Below the pieces are notes generated by a model that ran no database searches, was not told the origin of the DNA, and saw nothing but the letters and a program-made list of their open reading frames with translations. Shown here one piece after another: positions 1-7,788 of a stretch of DNA of 64,000 nt. Source of the DNA: Selenomonadaceae bacterium. GTDB taxonomy: Bacteria > Bacillota > Negativicutes > Selenomonadales > Selenomonadaceae. The DNA lies in the NCBI GenBank assembly GCA_030523645.1, contig JAUNIB010000001.1:1-64000 (forward strand), given 5' to 3'. The first letter of the stretch is position 1; the number at the start of each line of letters is the position of its first letter. The position numbers and the translations under genes are program-made.

Positions 1-1
1 T

Positions 2-241
2 TTTGCACATGAGAGGTCTTTGCATAGACATACGAGCAATGCAGCAGGAACACAGCTTTCCCATATTTTTGGCGTTGTCGCTTTTGACTTCCTTTGCGTT
101 CCCGATGGGTGCCTTTGTGTCAGGTTTGTAGACACTCAGCATCCCTAGCTGCTGAATATCATCCGATACATCAGCACCCACCGGGGAGAAGAGTTTTTCT
201 TCGCTCACGCCGAAGCGGTGAAGCAGCGAGACCGATACCTT
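2..241 (-). pseudogene. unrecognised reading-frame fragment at window edge
   Basis: On the minus strand one frame stays open for 80 codons from an in-frame TAG (fwd 242-244) to the window edge. The peptide includes the segments SLLHRFGVSEEKLFSPVG and GMLSVYKPDTKAPIGN. It has protein-like composition but no ATG near its upstream end, so it looks like the tail of a broken or frameshifted gene continuing left of the window. I do not recognise the family. The plus-strand frames across the same DNA look less protein-like. Confidence 0.25.
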
Positions 242-308
242 CTAGGGCAGATATCAGCTTCGCTGCCGCGCTCCGACGCTTGCAGCCGATTTGCTCTTCT
301 CACTGGCG

Positions 309-415
309 ATATGGCTTATGTGCGATGTTTTGAAATAGTAAAGGAAGAAATTTTAGAAAATTTTGACAGATATCGGAAGAATATGGTTGATGTTGGTGCT
401 ATGTTGCTTGCGTGA
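309..415 (+). pseudogene. possible short C-terminal gene remnant
   Basis: A plus-strand frame ends at TGA 413-415 and reads RCFEIVKEEILENF then DRYRKNMVDVGAML. This resembles a helical protein tail, while the codons before position 309 look random. There is no ribosome binding site. It may be the end of a decayed gene; function unknown. Confidence 0.15.
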
Positions 416-436
416 GTACTGTAAGAGCATAAGAAA

Positions 437-482
437 AAGCAGTCCTGAGGGCGATGGTTGACCATCACTTTTCGGACTGCTT
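437..482. terminator. bidirectional hairpin terminator
   Basis: AAGCAGTCC (437-445) pairs with GGACTGCTT (474-482). A nested GATGGT/ACCATC stem sits inside. It lies 25 nt beyond the stop codon of the minus-strand helicase gene and so probably ends that transcript. Confidence 0.7.
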
Positions 483-506
483 CTCTTGAGGCAAAGAGTA
501 ATTGTT

Positions 507-3500
507 TTAAGCAACAACGAGCTTGTTGGTTTTCTTGAGGAATTTTGCAGGAATCTGCTTATCCAAGTGCCAAGTGATATTCATCGGGCGCGAGCCTTCG
601 TGACTTACATATTGTGCTAGGCCTAAGAAGGTATAATTGGCAGCGCCGCCGGTAAGACTGTCCTTTTTATACTCACGGACAAAGAGAATAATTTTAGACC
701 CATGAGAAACGTGATGTATATATCTCTGACCAGTAGCAGAGGTCTCTGACGTTGTGCTTTGACTTTGCCAATGGAACAACTCATCATTTATTGAGTAATC
801 GTTATACATTGTTGTTGGAGAATATTCTTTGTCAGATTTATTGAGTGTTATGAAGAACAAGTCTAATTTCTTGTCATCGAGCCACTTAACACCTTGGCGC
901 ATTGCACCTAAATTCATATAATCCAATGCCACAAGAATTTGGTCACGGGAATAAGAACAATGTAGCTCCAATGGGCAGTCAAAGCCGAGTTCTACAGGCT
1001 CGTCTATGAAATCAATCTGTTCGTACCTGTACATAAGCAATTCCTGCATTTCATTTAGCATGACTGGGCAGTTGGAGAGGGCATGAAGATTGTTGATGAC
1101 CTCATCATCTTTCCAATCACTGGCAGGCTTATTCCAAACTGTTACATAGAACATCTGCAACATACGCTTTTCGCAATCGGAGAGGCTTTCAAAATCAATA
1201 TTGCTGAGGTGGGGTAGAGTGTTAAGTAAAAATTCTATCCAATGGCGTGAATCGATAGAAGCAAATTTCATTAAGGATTTTGCGATGAGTCCTTCAAGTG
1301 ACTCAGAAAAGTCCTGGGCTACTCCTGCTCGGGCACACAATCTTGAAAAAGAATCAAACCGATACAGTGAACGCGCGTCAATATGGTAATAATCAAGGAA
1401 ATTGCTTAGTGTAAGCTCTTTTCCAGTATCTTCTGTGAATGTTGAGATTTTATTGATAAAGCTGGCGGCTTTGCCGTAGGTGGAATTAATGTTTTCTAAA
1501 ATATATCGAGAGGCTATCTCTTCTAATTGGATATAGCAACCTTTGGGAACAGCAACAAAGCCGTCCTTGATTTGGCTGGCAACCCCTTTTTCAGTATGCG
1601 ATAGTAGGGCTGAGAATTTTTCCTCGAACTTATATTTTTGATTGGCTTGGCCGATAAAGTCGAGGGCAGTTAGGCAATCTTTTCCTGCAGCTAAGCGGAG
1701 GCCACGGCCAAGCTGCTGAAGAAATACTGTGAGAGATTCGGTTGGTCGCAGGAAAAGAACAGTGTTTACTTCGGGAATGTCTACACCTTCATTGTAAATG
1801 TCGACAACAAATATAAAGCGAACTTCTCCGGATATGAGGCGCTTCTTTGCGCCTTCTCTTTCTTCCTCGGACGACTGGCCTGTCAAGCTCATGGCAGGGA
1901 TGTTGTGAGAATTAAAGTAGCGACTCATGAAGTTGGCGTGTTCTATAGAGACGCAGAATCCGAGGCCTTTAACATCGTTAATGTCTGTGACGTACTTATC
2001 GATTGAGCGGATTATCATATCGGCTCTTGCTTCTGCTACTACCGAGTTGATGGTGTATAGGGATGTCAATTCGTTTCGGTCATATCCACCACGAGACCAG
2101 CGGAGGGATCTTAGGTCAGCAATGTCTGTTACGCCGAAGTATTGGAACGGACAGAGAAGTTTTCTGTCAATAGCCTCCGGTAAACGAATTTCAGCAGCTA
2201 TGCGGTTGTCGAAATATTTAAGTATATTTTCTCCGTCCATACGTTCAGGAGTGGCGGTGAGTCCAAGAAGAATCTTGGGCGAAAAACAGTCAAGTAGCTG
2301 CTTGTAGGATGTGGCAGAGCCTGTATGATGTGACTCGTCAATTACAATGAAGTCGTAGAAATCTGAATCTATATTTTCGTAAAACTTATGTGAATTGAAA
2401 GTTTGAATAGACATAAACAAATGATTAGAGTTTTCGGGTCTATAATGACCGACGAACAGTTCACCAAAGTTTGCGTCTCTTAATACAGCTCGATAAGTTT
2501 CCAGACTCTGTTTTAGTATTTCTTCTCTGTGGGCGATAAATAGTAATCGACAGGGACTTTGTGGATTTTGCTGACGGAAACGACGATAATCTAGGGCAGA
2601 AATAACGGTTTTTCCTGTACCAGTTGCAGCAACCACTAGATTTCTAAAATGACCACGAACACTTCGTTCAGCTTGTAGTTTGTCAAGAATTTCCTGTTGG
2701 TAAGTATAAGGTCTGACCTCTAATGTGTATATTCGACTGTTGTCAGAATTGGGTGTTCGTTCTCCCTTTAAGGCGACTAGCAGCTTGTTCCTTTGTTCGG
2801 GCGTGTATGTTTCAAATTCTTTGTCATTCCAATAAAATTCAAAGGTTGCCAAAATTTTGCTGATTGTCTCCGGTAAATCTTTTTTCGTGACCTTCGTGTT
2901 CCACTCCAGTCCACTTGTCAGAGCGGCATTTGAGATGTTTGACGAGCCGACATAAGCGGTCGTATATTCATTATTGCGATGGAAAATGTAGGCCTTGGCA
3001 TGAAGCCGCGTAATCTTTGTGTTGTAGCTTACCTTTATGGTAGTGTTTGGTAATTTGCTGAGTTCTTCGATAGCCTTTGGGTCAGTGGCACCCATGTATG
3101 TTGTGGTGATAACTCGCAGTTGACCACCATTCTGAGTGAAGTCTTTAAGCTCTTGCATAAAAAGACGTAGTCCACTCCAGCGCACAAAGGAGACTAGCAT
3201 ATCAACCTTGTCGGCTGAAGCAATCTCTTTTTTTAGCTCTGAAAACATTTGAGGCTCATGGGCTGCTCCTGTAAAAAGAGAACTTTGGGCAATAGAAGTT
3301 ACAGGACGCACTACGTCCTTTGCACTTTTTCCTATGGCAAGTCTGGGGTCATTTTCTTGCAGAAGAACCTTCAATTGTTCAGCCTGCGAAGTTATGCTCA
3401 TATTCTTAAAGGTGTCTTCGTCAGTATTTCTTTGTATAAGCGATACAATATCGTTAGCAAGATTAACCTGCGATGAAAGATTACCGCCGTTGTCTGAAAT

Positions 3501-3665
3501 GTGGTCTAAACCCTGCTTTACAATTTCTGACAGATATTGTGATAGAATCTTTGAGGCTTCTGCTTCATCGATTTTTTCCGTGTCTTTGCGGGAAGCGGCA
3601 ACGATTGCGAGTTCTTTGTCGATTTGCTCGTTTATTACTTGTTCATATAGTCCGGGCTGCAGCAT
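507..3665 (-). CDS. PLD-like nuclease / SF2 helicase / DUF3427 protein
   Basis: A 1052-residue multidomain protein. Residues about 130-260 form a phospholipase D-like domain with the HxK motif (LHAKAYIF, H222/K224) followed by VGSSNISNAAL. A DEAD/DEAH superfamily 2 helicase follows: Walker A AATGTGKT near 346-353, motif II DESHH near 443, LTATPERM, and the C-lobe motif QQLGRGLR. The C-terminus has the DUF3427 signature (FHWQSQS, then GQRYIHH and ILFVREY). Such proteins are annotated as type III restriction res-like helicases and may act on foreign or damaged DNA; the substrate is unknown. Start ATG 3665 lies 2 nt after the Nudix stop, with its GAGGAGG inside the upstream gene, so translation is probably coupled. 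The region is AT-richer than the core genes, suggesting acquisition. Domain calls are firm; role is inference. Confidence 0.92.
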   Translation of the reverse strand: MLQPGLYEQVINEQIDKELAIVAASRKDTEKIDEAEASKILSQYLSEIVKQGLDHISDNGGNLSSQVNLANDIVSLIQRNTDEDTFKNMSITSQAEQLKVLLQENDPRLAIGKSAKDVVRPVTSIAQSSLFTGAAHEPQMFSELKKEIASADKVDMLVSFVRWSGLRLFMQELKDFTQNGGQLRVITTTYMGATDPKAIEELSKLPNTTIKVSYNTKITRLHAKAYIFHRNNEYTTAYVGSSNISNAALTSGLEWNTKVTKKDLPETISKILATFEFYWNDKEFETYTPEQRNKLLVALKGERTPNSDNSRIYTLEVRPYTYQQEILDKLQAERSVRGHFRNLVVAATGTGKTVISALDYRRFRQQNPQSPCRLLFIAHREEILKQSLETYRAVLRDANFGELFVGHYRPENSNHLFMSIQTFNSHKFYENIDSDFYDFIVIDESHHTGSATSYKQLLDCFSPKILLGLTATPERMDGENILKYFDNRIAAEIRLPEAIDRKLLCPFQYFGVTDIADLRSLRWSRGGYDRNELTSLYTINSVVAEARADMIIRSIDKYVTDINDVKGLGFCVSIEHANFMSRYFNSHNIPAMSLTGQSSEEEREGAKKRLISGEVRFIFVVDIYNEGVDIPEVNTVLFLRPTESLTVFLQQLGRGLRLAAGKDCLTALDFIGQANQKYKFEEKFSALLSHTEKGVASQIKDGFVAVPKGCYIQLEEIASRYILENINSTYGKAASFINKISTFTEDTGKELTLSNFLDYYHIDARSLYRFDSFSRLCARAGVAQDFSESLEGLIAKSLMKFASIDSRHWIEFLLNTLPHLSNIDFESLSDCEKRMLQMFYVTVWNKPASDWKDDEVINNLHALSNCPVMLNEMQELLMYRYEQIDFIDEPVELGFDCPLELHCSYSRDQILVALDYMNLGAMRQGVKWLDDKKLDLFFITLNKSDKEYSPTTMYNDYSINDELFHWQSQSTTSETSATGQRYIHHVSHGSKIILFVREYKKDSLTGGAANYTFLGLAQYVSHEGSRPMNITWHLDKQIPAKFLKKTNKLVVA

Positions 3666-3667
3666 GA

Positions 3668-4087
3668 TTACGCCTCCTCGCTTGTGGAACAGTTAACTTC
3701 TATTTCTTCCTTTATCAAATTCAGAACCTCTATATCTGCCGGCAGCCAAGCCACTTCATCGAGTTCATTTTTATCAAGCCAACGGGAGCCTAAATGCTCT
3801 GTGAGTACGAAAGTGTTGCTTTTCAGATGGCAGAGATAGCATTTCATTGACAGGTGAAAGTTTTCATAGTCGTATTCTACTGTTGTCAGAAACTTCTCTA
3901 TTGTAATATCTGCCCGGAGTTCTTCGCGGATTTCTCGTATGAGGGCAGCTTCGGGAGTCTCGCCGGGCTCTATTTTTCCTCCGGGGAATTCCCAGCCGCC
4001 TTTGAAGTCTCCATACCCTCGCTGCGTGGCGAGAATCTTCCTGTCCTTTTCGATGACAGCGGCAGCAACATTGACTGTTTTCATCAT
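3668..4087 (-). CDS. Nudix hydrolase (MutT-like)
   Basis: A small protein of about 139 residues with a complete Nudix box: GGKIEPGETPEAALIREI followed by REELRAD, fitting GX5EX7REUXEEXGU. Family members hydrolyse nucleoside diphosphates linked to another moiety, including 8-oxo-dGTP, in the cytoplasm; the substrate here is not determinable. I prefer ATG 4087 (or the adjacent ATG 4084) because GAGGTG sits just upstream; a longer frame from 4114 has no ribosome binding site. It is the first gene of a two-gene unit with the PLD-helicase, whose start is 2 nt beyond this stop. The tight pairing suggests joint function in nucleotide or nucleic-acid surveillance. Confidence 0.9.
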   Translation of the reverse strand: MMKTVNVAAAVIEKDRKILATQRGYGDFKGGWEFPGGKIEPGETPEAALIREIREELRADITIEKFLTTVEYDYENFHLSMKCYLCHLKSNTFVLTEHLGSRWLDKNELDEVAWLPADIEVLNLIKEEIEVNCSTSEEA

Positions 4088-4133
4088 TGACACCTCGTTT
4101 TTAATATTCGACAAGACCGGACGGTTTCCTGTT

Positions 4134-4150
4134 TTTCAAATGATTTGAAA
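4134..4150. promoter_or_regulatory. perfect 17-bp palindrome upstream of Nudix-helicase unit
   Basis: TTTCAAAT-G-ATTTGAAA is perfectly symmetrical around position 4142. It is 47 nt upstream of the Nudix start and about 235 nt upstream of the ftsZ-like gene, in the divergent gap. Without a U-run it is more likely a dimeric-repressor site than a terminator. No regulator gene is adjacent. Confidence 0.45.
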
Positions 4151-4384
4151 GAGAATTTCGATGCTTTATCCAAGAATAAGCCAAATGCGGTACCGAAATC
4201 TGTACAGTGATTATAAAAAGATGCACTTTTGAAATTTTGGCACAGGTTAAGGTCTAGAGAAAATATTTTTATGTATACCCTCTCAAAAAGCAGGAAAAGA
4301 GGATGTATATAGAGAATAGATGAGAGATAGGGGAGTGTCCCCTTTTGCAGTATTTGTTTTATCGTTTGAGAGGAGGCCGGGGAT

Positions 4385-5668
4385 ATGGCAGCTGAGAGAT
4401 TGGAGCAGGCCATCAGAAAACCGGTTGTAAATATAAAGGTTATCGGTGTCGGCGGCGGCGGCAACAGTGTATTGCTTCGCATTGCCGAGGACAACAAGGC
4501 CTTCAAGGTTGACCTGATTGGTATCAATACAGACAAGAAGACCCTCCGCAATCTGGAGGAAAAGGGCATCCGCACCATCGCCATAGGTGAGAGCATTACC
4601 GGCGGCCGCGGTACCGGCAGCAATGTGGAGCTGGGCGCAAATGCGGCCCGGATTGATGAGCGGAAGATTGCTCAGGCTCTTTATGGGGCAAATCTTGTCT
4701 TCATCACTGCCGGCATGGGTGCCGGTGTCGGTACCGGTGCAGCACCGGTCGTGGCAAAGGTGGCTCGGGATCTTGGCATCATGACCATCGGCGTCGTGAC
4801 TGTTCCTTTCTCCTGGGAAGGCAAGCGCAAGCTGATGCTGGCGCAGGGCGGCATAGATAAGATGAAGGGCTGCATGGATGCCCTCATCACTGTGAAAAAC
4901 GACAATCTGCTGAAGCTGCCTGAGTACAAGAGCATGTCCCTGGTAGATGCCTTCAAGGCGGCGGACAATATTCTCCGTCAGGCCATTGAGTGTATCGCCG
5001 ATACGATTCTCACCACCGGCAAGGTAAATGTTGACTTCGCCGATGTACGGACGATTCTCTGCCGCAACAACACCAACAGTGATGTTGTCTGGGGTATCGG
5101 TGAGGATGAGAACGGCTCCGTGGTGAAGGCTGTGGAGTCAGCTATCTCCAGTCCGCTTATCGAGCGTCCTCTCCGGGGCGCCCGGGGCATTATCCTCAAT
5201 ATTTTCGGCAACGAGGATGTTTCTATTTTCGACATCAACGATGCTTCTCAGTATATCAACAGCCGTACTTCGCCGGATGTGGACATCATCTTCGGTGTTG
5301 TCACGGTGCCGGAGATGGGTACGAAGGTCAGAGCGACGATTATCGCAGCAGACTTTGAGGGCAGTGCGCCTCCCATCGCACCCCGCAGCGTCGGTCTGCC
5401 GGGCAAGGCTATGACCGCCAGAGATTTGCTCCAGCAGGTCCGTGCGCAGAAGGCAGGGAACAGCGCTCCTGCTGTAGAGACGCCGGCTCCTGCACCGGCA
5501 GTGCAGGCAGCCCCTCAGCCGCAGGGCGTCGATTTGATGCCGCCGTCCTTCATGGCGAAGCCGCAGGCAGGCAGCGAAGAGGCTGCGAATAACGAGCCGC
5601 TGAGGCCAATCGGCTTGGGGCGGATGACAGTTCCTCGCTGGTCAAATGATTTCGGCAAGGACAGATAA
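4385..5668 (+). CDS. divergent FtsZ-family GTPase (paralogue-like)
   Basis: A 427-residue tubulin/FtsZ-superfamily protein. The N-terminal nucleotide-binding domain has GVGGGGNSV (21-29) and the T4 glycine loop as AGMGAGVGTGAAP near 109-121, where bacterial FtsZ normally has GGGTGTG. The T7 synergy loop NVDFADV near 215-221 keeps the acidic residues used for GTP hydrolysis. The helix after T7 departs from FtsZ (RTILCRNNTNSD in place of the usual small-residue-rich segment), and the Ala/Pro-rich C-terminal linker ends in a basic tail rather than the canonical D-I-P-x-F-L/I peptide. It sits outside any division cluster, between a defence-like unit and an AI-2E permease. It may be a second FtsZ with a specialised role or the main FtsZ of an unusual lineage; I favour the former. 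GAGGAGG precedes ATG 4385. Confidence 0.85.
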   Translation: MAAERLEQAIRKPVVNIKVIGVGGGGNSVLLRIAEDNKAFKVDLIGINTDKKTLRNLEEKGIRTIAIGESITGGRGTGSNVELGANAARIDERKIAQALYGANLVFITAGMGAGVGTGAAPVVAKVARDLGIMTIGVVTVPFSWEGKRKLMLAQGGIDKMKGCMDALITVKNDNLLKLPEYKSMSLVDAFKAADNILRQAIECIADTILTTGKVNVDFADVRTILCRNNTNSDVVWGIGEDENGSVVKAVESAISSPLIERPLRGARGIILNIFGNEDVSIFDINDASQYINSRTSPDVDIIFGVVTVPEMGTKVRATIIAADFEGSAPPIAPRSVGLPGKAMTARDLLQQVRAQKAGNSAPAVETPAPAPAVQAAPQPQGVDLMPPSFMAKPQAGSEEAANNEPLRPIGLGRMTVPRWSNDFGKDR

Positions 5669-5724
5669 CACCGGATTGGGAAAGGTTGTGTCACAGCTTC
5701 TTTGATAAATAGTTGGAAATTGAA

Positions 5725-5774
5725 GGGCGGGCATAGGTCACGAGTGAATTTGTGGCCGGCTCGCCCGGTTTTTT
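5725..5774 (+). terminator. intrinsic terminator of the ftsZ-like gene
   Basis: GGGCG (5725-5729) pairs with CGCCC (5762-5766). An inner GGTCAC/GTGGCC stem lies within, and six T residues follow (5769-5774). It suggests the ftsZ-like gene is transcribed alone. Confidence 0.8.
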
Positions 5775-5801
5775 GAAGATGACTGAGGAAAGGAGGTACC
5801 C

Positions 5802-6815
5802 ATGAGCAGTAGACAATATACATCTCTTGGCATAGGACTGTTCTTCGCAGCGATTATCCTGTCCATTGCCTATCTGCCCCAGTTTGCCACGATAATATTT
5901 GTGTCGCTGATTCTTCATTCGCTGCTGGTTGATACGGTTGACTCCATGTCCGCCGGACGGATGCCCCGGGCGCTGGCGGCCCTCAGTGTCCTTGGCTGCT
6001 TCGTGCTTCTGATGATTGTTGTGTTCGTCCTGCTTTCGGCTACGGTAGTTCCTATGGGGCAGGATTTCATCAATCGTCTGCCGCAGATGGTCAAGACCTT
6101 CATGGCGCTGCCATGGGTCAAGGATTTGCCGATAGTGGGCCAGGAATTAAACAATGTATGGATGCAGCTGACTAATTTTTCCGTAGACTTGATGAGCAGC
6201 TCTATATCGGTACTGGTTTCCGTGTTTACAAGGGTTATTGATATTCTGCTGACGATGCTGGTAACTTATTATTTTCTGGCCGACGGAGAGAGGATAAAGC
6301 ATTGGCTGGCCTCGCGCTTCGCGGATGACCAGCAGGGGAGAATAACGCAGCTTATCGAGGGTATCCTCGGTTCACTGCGTGTGTTTATCGTCAGTCAGCT
6401 GAAGATTTGCGTTCTGATGGGACTGCTTGTCTACAGCTACTTTGCCTATCGGTCGCTGCCTTACGGGCCGGTGTTCGCCATATTCTCAGGGGTCTGCGAG
6501 TTCCTTCCGGTCGTTGGTCCGACCATTGCTTCCTGCTTTGCCTCGCTGGTGATGGTGACGATTTCACCGGTCATCGGTTTGCAGACCATTATATTCTTCC
6601 TGATAATAACGCAGATTAATCACAATCTCATATATCCCGCCTTTGTTGGCCACTACCTGCGGCTTCATCCGCTGGCAATTATCCTCGGGCTGACTCTGGC
6701 CGGAGAGCTTATCGGGCCGCTGGGTATGTTCATGGCGGTGCCGACGATGGTCATTGGGCGGATGATTGTGGAGGATATATACAAGTCATTGGTGGAGAGC
6801 GAAACAAATGAGTGA
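5802..6815 (+). CDS. AI-2E family (UPF0118/PerM-like) membrane permease
   Basis: A 337-residue polytopic inner-membrane protein. It has two N-terminal hydrophobic helices, a pair near 60-85, an extracytoplasmic or amphipathic stretch near 95-130, and a helical bundle in the second half including FAIFSGVCEFLPVVGPTI, typical of the AI-2E transporter family. Members have been linked to autoinducer-2 export or Na+/H+ exchange; no substrate can be assigned. GGAGG stands 5 nt before ATG 5802. Its end overlaps the rsmI start by 8 nt, so the two are co-transcribed. Confidence 0.9.
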   Translation: MSSRQYTSLGIGLFFAAIILSIAYLPQFATIIFVSLILHSLLVDTVDSMSAGRMPRALAALSVLGCFVLLMIVVFVLLSATVVPMGQDFINRLPQMVKTFMALPWVKDLPIVGQELNNVWMQLTNFSVDLMSSSISVLVSVFTRVIDILLTMLVTYYFLADGERIKHWLASRFADDQQGRITQLIEGILGSLRVFIVSQLKICVLMGLLVYSYFAYRSLPYGPVFAIFSGVCEFLPVVGPTIASCFASLVMVTISPVIGLQTIIFFLIITQINHNLIYPAFVGHYLRLHPLAIILGLTLAGELIGPLGMFMAVPTMVIGRMIVEDIYKSLVESETNE

Positions 6816-7686
6816 AACTGAGAATACTGTGGGTACCCTCTATCTTGCGGCGACACCCATCGGCAATCTGGAGGATATGACTTACAGAGCTGTCCGGGTG
6901 CTGGGCGAGGTAGATGTGATTGCCGCCGAGGATACCCGTCATACCCGGGGGCTGCTCACCCACTTCGATATTCATACTCCGCTGGTGAGCTATCACGAGC
7001 ATAATAAGGATACTGCCGGTCCGCCTCTCGTAGAGCGGCTGCTGGCCGGAGAAAATATTGCCTGCGTCAGTGATGCGGGGCTGCCGGGTATTGCCGATCC
7101 GGGAGCCGATCTGGCCCGGCGGGCTATAGCCGCGGGGATAACCGTCACCGTCCTGCCGGGAGCGAATGCGGCTCTCACAGGGCTGATAGCCTCGGGCCTC
7201 GATACGGTGCGATTTTCCTTCGTAGGCTTTCTGCCCCGGACGAAGGACAAGCGCCGTGAGCTGCTGGCAGAGGTAAAGAGCCATCGGGAAACGCTGATAT
7301 TCTACGAGGCACCTCACCGTCTGGCTGAGTCTCTGAAGGAGCTGACGGCAGGACTTGGCGGCAGCCGCCCGGCGGTTCTCTGCCGGGAGCTGACCAAGAA
7401 GTACGAGGAATATCGCCGTGGTACGCTGCAGGAGCTGCTTGACAGTCTGTCGGACAATGAGCAGCGGGGAGAGTTCGTCATCATCGTCGGCGGCTGCAAT
7501 ACGGCGGCCGAGGCAGGGGCAGATGAGCAGGCGGCAGATGAGCTGAACGCCAACAATCCTGAGGCGGTGAAGGCAGCTGTGGCGGTGCTGACGGAGCAGG
7601 GGATGCCCGAGAAGGAAGCCATGCGTCAGATCGCCAGACAGACGGGGCTGTCCCGCCGGGACATTTACCGTATGTGCATTGAATGA
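6808..7686 (+). CDS. rsmI: 16S rRNA (cytidine1402-2'-O)-methyltransferase
   Basis: A 292-residue SAM-dependent tetrapyrrole-methylase-fold enzyme. The family hallmarks are LYLAATPIGNLEDMTYRA at the N-terminus, AEDTRHTRGLL, VSDAGLPGIADPG and FEAPHR-type IFYEAPHRL. RsmI methylates the ribose of C1402 in 16S rRNA, tuning the ribosomal P site. ATG 6808 is chosen because it matches the family N-terminus and has GGAGAG upstream; the longer frame from 6766 lies wholly inside the permease gene. The C-terminal extension with a helix-turn-helix-like end (ARQTGLSRRDIYRM) is normal for the family. Confidence 0.95.
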   Translation: MSETENTVGTLYLAATPIGNLEDMTYRAVRVLGEVDVIAAEDTRHTRGLLTHFDIHTPLVSYHEHNKDTAGPPLVERLLAGENIACVSDAGLPGIADPGADLARRAIAAGITVTVLPGANAALTGLIASGLDTVRFSFVGFLPRTKDKRRELLAEVKSHRETLIFYEAPHRLAESLKELTAGLGGSRPAVLCRELTKKYEEYRRGTLQELLDSLSDNEQRGEFVIIVGGCNTAAEAGADEQAADELNANNPEAVKAAVAVLTEQGMPEKEAMRQIARQTGLSRRDIYRMCIE

Positions 7687-7719
7687 GGCAGCGAGGCTGT
7701 ACCTAATAACAGTCGTTGA

Positions 7720-7748
7720 TTTACAGGGACAGCTAAAGCGTGTATAAT
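7720..7748 (+). promoter_or_regulatory. sigma-70 type promoter of metG
   Basis: -35 TTTACA (7720-7725), 17-nt spacer, perfect -10 TATAAT (7743-7748), about 40 nt before the metG start. No T-box or riboswitch-like leader is possible in the short gap. Confidence 0.8.
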
Positions 7749-7788
7749 AGATAGAATAATTTCTAATCGCGTATTTAGGAGGAAAATC

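Noticed and set aside
94-333. 79-codon plus-strand ORF at left edge
   Set aside because: Arg/Ser/Pro-rich random-looking product opposite a more protein-like minus frame.
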